This document shows, in pieces, positions 39,381 to 41,693 of a stretch of DNA of 41,693 nucleotides. The notes beneath the pieces were generated by a model that was given only the letters and a program-made list of their open reading frames with translations, did not search any database and was not told the DNA's origin. The number at the start of each line of letters is the position of its first letter. Within the stretch, counting starts at the first letter, position 1. The DNA comes from an uncultured Alphaproteobacteria bacterium. GTDB taxonomy: Bacteria; Pseudomonadota; Alphaproteobacteria; HIMB59; GCA-002718135. A program made the translations under genes and the position numbers. The stretch lies in NCBI GenBank assembly GCA_902620285.1, contig CACNHT010000011.1, forward strand, positions 1 through 41,693. The letters run 5' to 3'.

Positions 39381-40340
39381 TTAACCTGTCAATCTTAATA
39401 AATCATGAATATGCACAATTCCTATTGGTTTTTTATTTTCACAAATGAATAAACTAGTTATTTGTTTTGTGTTCATTAAATTAATTGCTTCACCAACCAA
39501 CATATCTTTATTTGCTATAGTAGGATTTTTGGTCATTATTTCTTGAGCGTTTTTTGTAAAAAATTTTGAGTTTAATTTTCTTCTTAAGTCTCCATCAGTA
39601 ATTAAACCAACTATTTGTTTTTTATTATTAATTACACCAATACAGCCAAAACTCTTTTTGGTCATAGTAAGTAAGGCATTAGACATTTTATCCTCTAAAT
39701 TTGCTAGAGGTAATTCTTTACCCACATGCATTACATCACTTAAATTTTTAAGATCTTTACCTAGATTACCTCCAGGATGAAGATTTTTAAATTCTGTACT
39801 TTTAAAACCTCTTAGTTCCAATAAAGATATTGCAATACAATCACCAATAATCATAGTCATTGAAGTTGAACTTGTAGGTGCTAAATTTAAAGGGCAAGCT
39901 TCAATTGGTTTTTTATACAAAATGGGTACAGTAGCATTTTTATGAAGTATACTTTTTGAGTTACTCGTTATACTAATAAGTTTTATATTAAATCTTTTAG
40001 TAAATTGAATTATGTTTTTCAACTCTGATGTTTCACCTGAATTTGAAATAGCTATAACGCAATCATCTTTTTTTATACTTCCTAAATCACCGTGACTTGC
40101 TTCTGTAGCATGAATAAAATACGAAGGAGTCCCTGTTGATGTAAGAGTTGCGGATATCTTATTACCTATGTGTGCACTTTTTCCAACACCAGTAATTACA
40201 ACTTTTCCTTTTGTATTATAAATTAAATTAACTGCCCTACAAAAATTTTCATTAAATGTTGATTTTAAATTTTTAATACTACTTAATTCTCTCGACAGTG
40301 TTCTATTTGCACTATTAATTATCTTTTTATTATTTTTCAT
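39381..40340 (-). CDS. kdsD: Arabinose-5-phosphate isomerase (KdsD/KpsF family)
   Basis: Converts ribulose-5-P to arabinose-5-P, the first step to Kdo of LPS, 319 aa. An N-terminal SIS domain shows VVITGVGKSAHIGNKISATL, HATEASHGDLGSI and AISNSGETSELKNII. Two C-terminal CBS repeats occupy about residues 205-319 (GCIGVINNKKQIVGLITDGDL and SLFICENKKPIGIVHIHDLL, each split by variable sequence). Start overlaps the rnd stop by one base (TAATG). Linkage with lptCAB fits LPS synthesis and export. Confidence 0.95.
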   Translation of the reverse strand: MKNNKKIINSANRTLSRELSSIKNLKSTFNENFCRAVNLIYNTKGKVVITGVGKSAHIGNKISATLTSTGTPSYFIHATEASHGDLGSIKKDDCVIAISNSGETSELKNIIQFTKRFNIKLISITSNSKSILHKNATVPILYKKPIEACPLNLAPTSSTSMTMIIGDCIAISLLELRGFKSTEFKNLHPGGNLGKDLKNLSDVMHVGKELPLANLEDKMSNALLTMTKKSFGCIGVINNKKQIVGLITDGDLRRKLNSKFFTKNAQEIMTKNPTIANKDMLVGEAINLMNTKQITSLFICENKKPIGIVHIHDLLRLTG

Positions 40341-40948
40341 TAATGTTTAAATATATCTTGTTCTGACCAACCATTAATATCTAAATCTGTTCTGTATTGA
40401 ATAAAATCAAAACAAGCTTTAGCTAGTTTACTTCTTTTTTCTCTTAACAACATTATATCGAGTTTTTCTTTAATTTTATGTAAATATAAGACGTCAGTAG
40501 CTGCATATATTTGCTGTTCTTTAGTTAATTCTCCACCCCAATCAGAAGATTGTTCAGTTTTTGAAATTGATTTTTGTAATAATTCACTACAAAGATCTTT
40601 GTATCCATGTTTATCAGTATAAGTTCTAACTAGTTTTGATGCAATTTTAGTACAGTAAATGTTTTTAATATTTATTTTGAAATTGTGTTTGAATACAGCC
40701 ACATCAAACCTAGCATAATGAAATATTTTTTGAATTTTATTATTCTTAAGAATTTTAATTAAATTTAGAGGTTTTTCATTAGATAAGTCAATTTTTACTA
40801 GATGACATACTTCATCACCATTAGATATTTGAACTAAACATAATTTATCTCTTTTAGGATTTAATCCCATTGTTTCACTATCCAATGCAATTGTATTATT
40901 AGCTTTAAAATTTGTTGGGAGATCTCCTTTATAGAAATTAATTTTCAT
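40340..40948 (-). CDS. rnd: RNase D-like 3'-5' exonuclease
   Basis: DEDDy exoribonuclease domain, 202 aa. ExoI is IALDSETMGL with Asp23 and Glu25, ExoII is FHYARFDVAVF, and ExoIII is YAATDVLYL with the Tyr/Asp pair. No HRDC domains follow, so it is about half the size of E. coli RNase D; this short form is common in alphaproteobacteria next to kdsD. First gene of the fifteen-gene minus-strand block. A DNA substrate cannot be excluded. Confidence 0.9.
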   Translation of the reverse strand: MKINFYKGDLPTNFKANNTIALDSETMGLNPKRDKLCLVQISNGDEVCHLVKIDLSNEKPLNLIKILKNNKIQKIFHYARFDVAVFKHNFKINIKNIYCTKIASKLVRTYTDKHGYKDLCSELLQKSISKTEQSSDWGGELTKEQQIYAATDVLYLHKIKEKLDIMLLREKRSKLAKACFDFIQYRTDLDINGWSEQDIFKH

Positions 40949-40949
40949 T

Positions 40950-40978
40950 TTGATTTTATTGTCTGTATGATTTATATT
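40950..40978 (+). promoter_or_regulatory. Candidate promoter for the NDUFA9-like gene
   Basis: TTGATT at 40950-40955 and TATATT at 40973-40978 are 17 bp apart in the 60-bp spacer between rnd and the divergent plus-strand gene. Transcription would start near 40985, giving a ~24-nt leader that contains AAAGG just before the ATG. The opposing rnd promoter must share this spacer; TATAAG- and TATAAA-like -10 candidates are present on that strand, without a clear -35. Confidence 0.4.
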
Positions 40979-41008
40979 TTCCTTATATCATTTATTTAAT
41001 TAAAGGTC

Positions 41009-41693
41009 ATGAAATCAATAGTAATTTTTGGAGGGGCAGGGTTTGTAGGCAAGCATTTAATAAGACGTCTTACCAAAAATGGCTATAAAATCATTATTCC
41101 ATATCAAAGATCTGTACAAGAAGCTAAAATTAGACTTTTAGGTGTAACAGGACAAGTAATTCCATTTCGTTTTTCTTCATTAGAAGACAAAAGGCTTAAA
41201 TCTATTTTAAATAATGCTGACGTATGTATTAATTTGAAAACCACATATGATCAAAAGAAGGGTGATTTTGATATTACAATATTTAAGTTTAATCAAAAAC
41301 TTATTAGAATTTTAAAATCTAGTAAGAAATTAAAACAATTCATTCTTTTTTCTGGTCTTGGTGTGGATGTTGATAAAAATTCAACAAGAAGTATCGCAGT
41401 GCATAAATCTGAAAAGGAAGCTTTTAAACAACTAGATAATGCTATTATTATTAGACCAGGCGTTATTATAGGCGGTGGAGATATTTTCTTAAAAAGACTT
41501 TTGCCAATATTTAAATCATCTTTTTTTGTTCCTCTTTTTGGAGATGGTTCAACTAAATTTCAGCCAGTTTTTATTGATGATGTATCTCTGGCTGTCGATG
41601 AAATAATTAATTCTAAGATTAATGGAAAAAATATTTACGAACTTGCCGGTCCTAGGACTTACTCTTACAAAGAATTCTTTAATCATATTTCTG
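41009..41693 (+). CDS. NAD(P)-binding Rossmann protein, NDUFA9-like (cut by window edge)
   Basis: Atypical short-chain dehydrogenase/epimerase-fold protein; 228 residues are visible. The ATG at 41009 has AAAGG just upstream. The dinucleotide-binding motif is VIFGGAGFVGKHLIRRL at the N-terminus. FILFSGLGVD, HKSEKEAF, AIIIRPGVIIGGGD, FQPVFIDDVS and YELAGPRTYSYKEF follow. The HKSEKEA and RPGVIxGxxD blocks match the NDUFA9-like subgroup, associated with complex I in mitochondria and found widely in alphaproteobacteria. The usual catalytic YxxxK is modified, so a structural or cofactor-binding role is possible. Exact function is not known. Confidence 0.8.
   Translation, partial: MKSIVIFGGAGFVGKHLIRRLTKNGYKIIIPYQRSVQEAKIRLLGVTGQVIPFRFSSLEDKRLKSILNNADVCINLKTTYDQKKGDFDITIFKFNQKLIRILKSSKKLKQFILFSGLGVDVDKNSTRSIAVHKSEKEAFKQLDNAIIIRPGVIIGGGDIFLKRLLPIFKSSFFVPLFGDGSTKFQPVFIDDVSLAVDEIINSKINGKNIYELAGPRTYSYKEFFNHIS

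Overview
The window is a densely packed, AT-rich (roughly 30% GC by eye) stretch of chromosome from an alphaproteobacterium. Alphaproteobacterial markers are: ubiE/mutM-rpsT-dnaA with dnaN-recF-gyrB; a RegB/RegA pair (GGxxNPF quinone motif, AAHELGTPL H-box, PPPP linker plus Fis-type HTH); ChvI/ChvG followed by ahcY; tsaE-amgK-murU; and the aroA-cmk-rpsA-ihfB-pyrF-trpFBA-accD-folC block. No gene-free stretch exceeds 279 bp. This points to a streamlined, probably marine lineage (SAR11-, HIMB59- or AEGEAN-169-like); a finer assignment is not possible from the sequence alone.

Layout. 1-1225 (minus): 5' part of coaBC and ubiE. 1227-8585 (plus): mutM, rpsT, dnaA, dnaN, recF, gyrB, the replication start-up cluster. 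8592-10345: regB-regA redox two-component system. 10329-13588: three envelope-type genes (GT2 glycosyltransferase on plus; O-antigen ligase/polymerase-like protein and an ABC ATPase on minus). 13620-16501: polA and a small basic ORF that resembles the ribosome-rescue factor ArfA. 16498-20494 (minus): nrdA-nrdB-glutaredoxin, with an NrdR-type box upstream. 20774-27717 (plus): chvI-chvG, ahcY-metK (activated methyl cycle), tsaE, amgK-murU (cell-wall sugar recycling). 27764-28084: trxA. 28079-40948 (minus): fifteen genes with at most 5 nt between neighbours: rnd, kdsD, lptC, lptA, lptB, aroA, cmk, rpsA, ihfB, pyrF, trpF, trpB, trpA, accD, folC. 41009-end (plus): start of an NDUFA9-like NAD(P)-binding protein.

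How it fits together. Almost everything is core replication, nucleotide, cofactor, amino-acid and envelope metabolism, plus two global sensors: RegBA for redox and ChvIG for envelope or acid stress. dNTP synthesis (nrdAB plus its thiol donor) lies beside polA. Lipopolysaccharide genes (kdsD, lptCAB) run straight into aromatic amino-acid, CMP-kinase, ribosomal S1, IHF and tryptophan genes, so envelope, translation and biosynthesis may share one transcript.

The most informative signals are small or negative. They are: an unlisted ArfA-like ORF; a MutM whose zinc finger has lost three of four cysteines; a cytidylate kinase with an altered P-loop; synteny gaps where relatives carry ubiB, addAB, hprK/PTS genes and rpoN-hpf-ptsN; and several predicted promoters placed so close to start codons that leaderless or near-leaderless mRNAs are likely. 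No mobile element, CRISPR array, tRNA, rRNA or clear defence system was seen.
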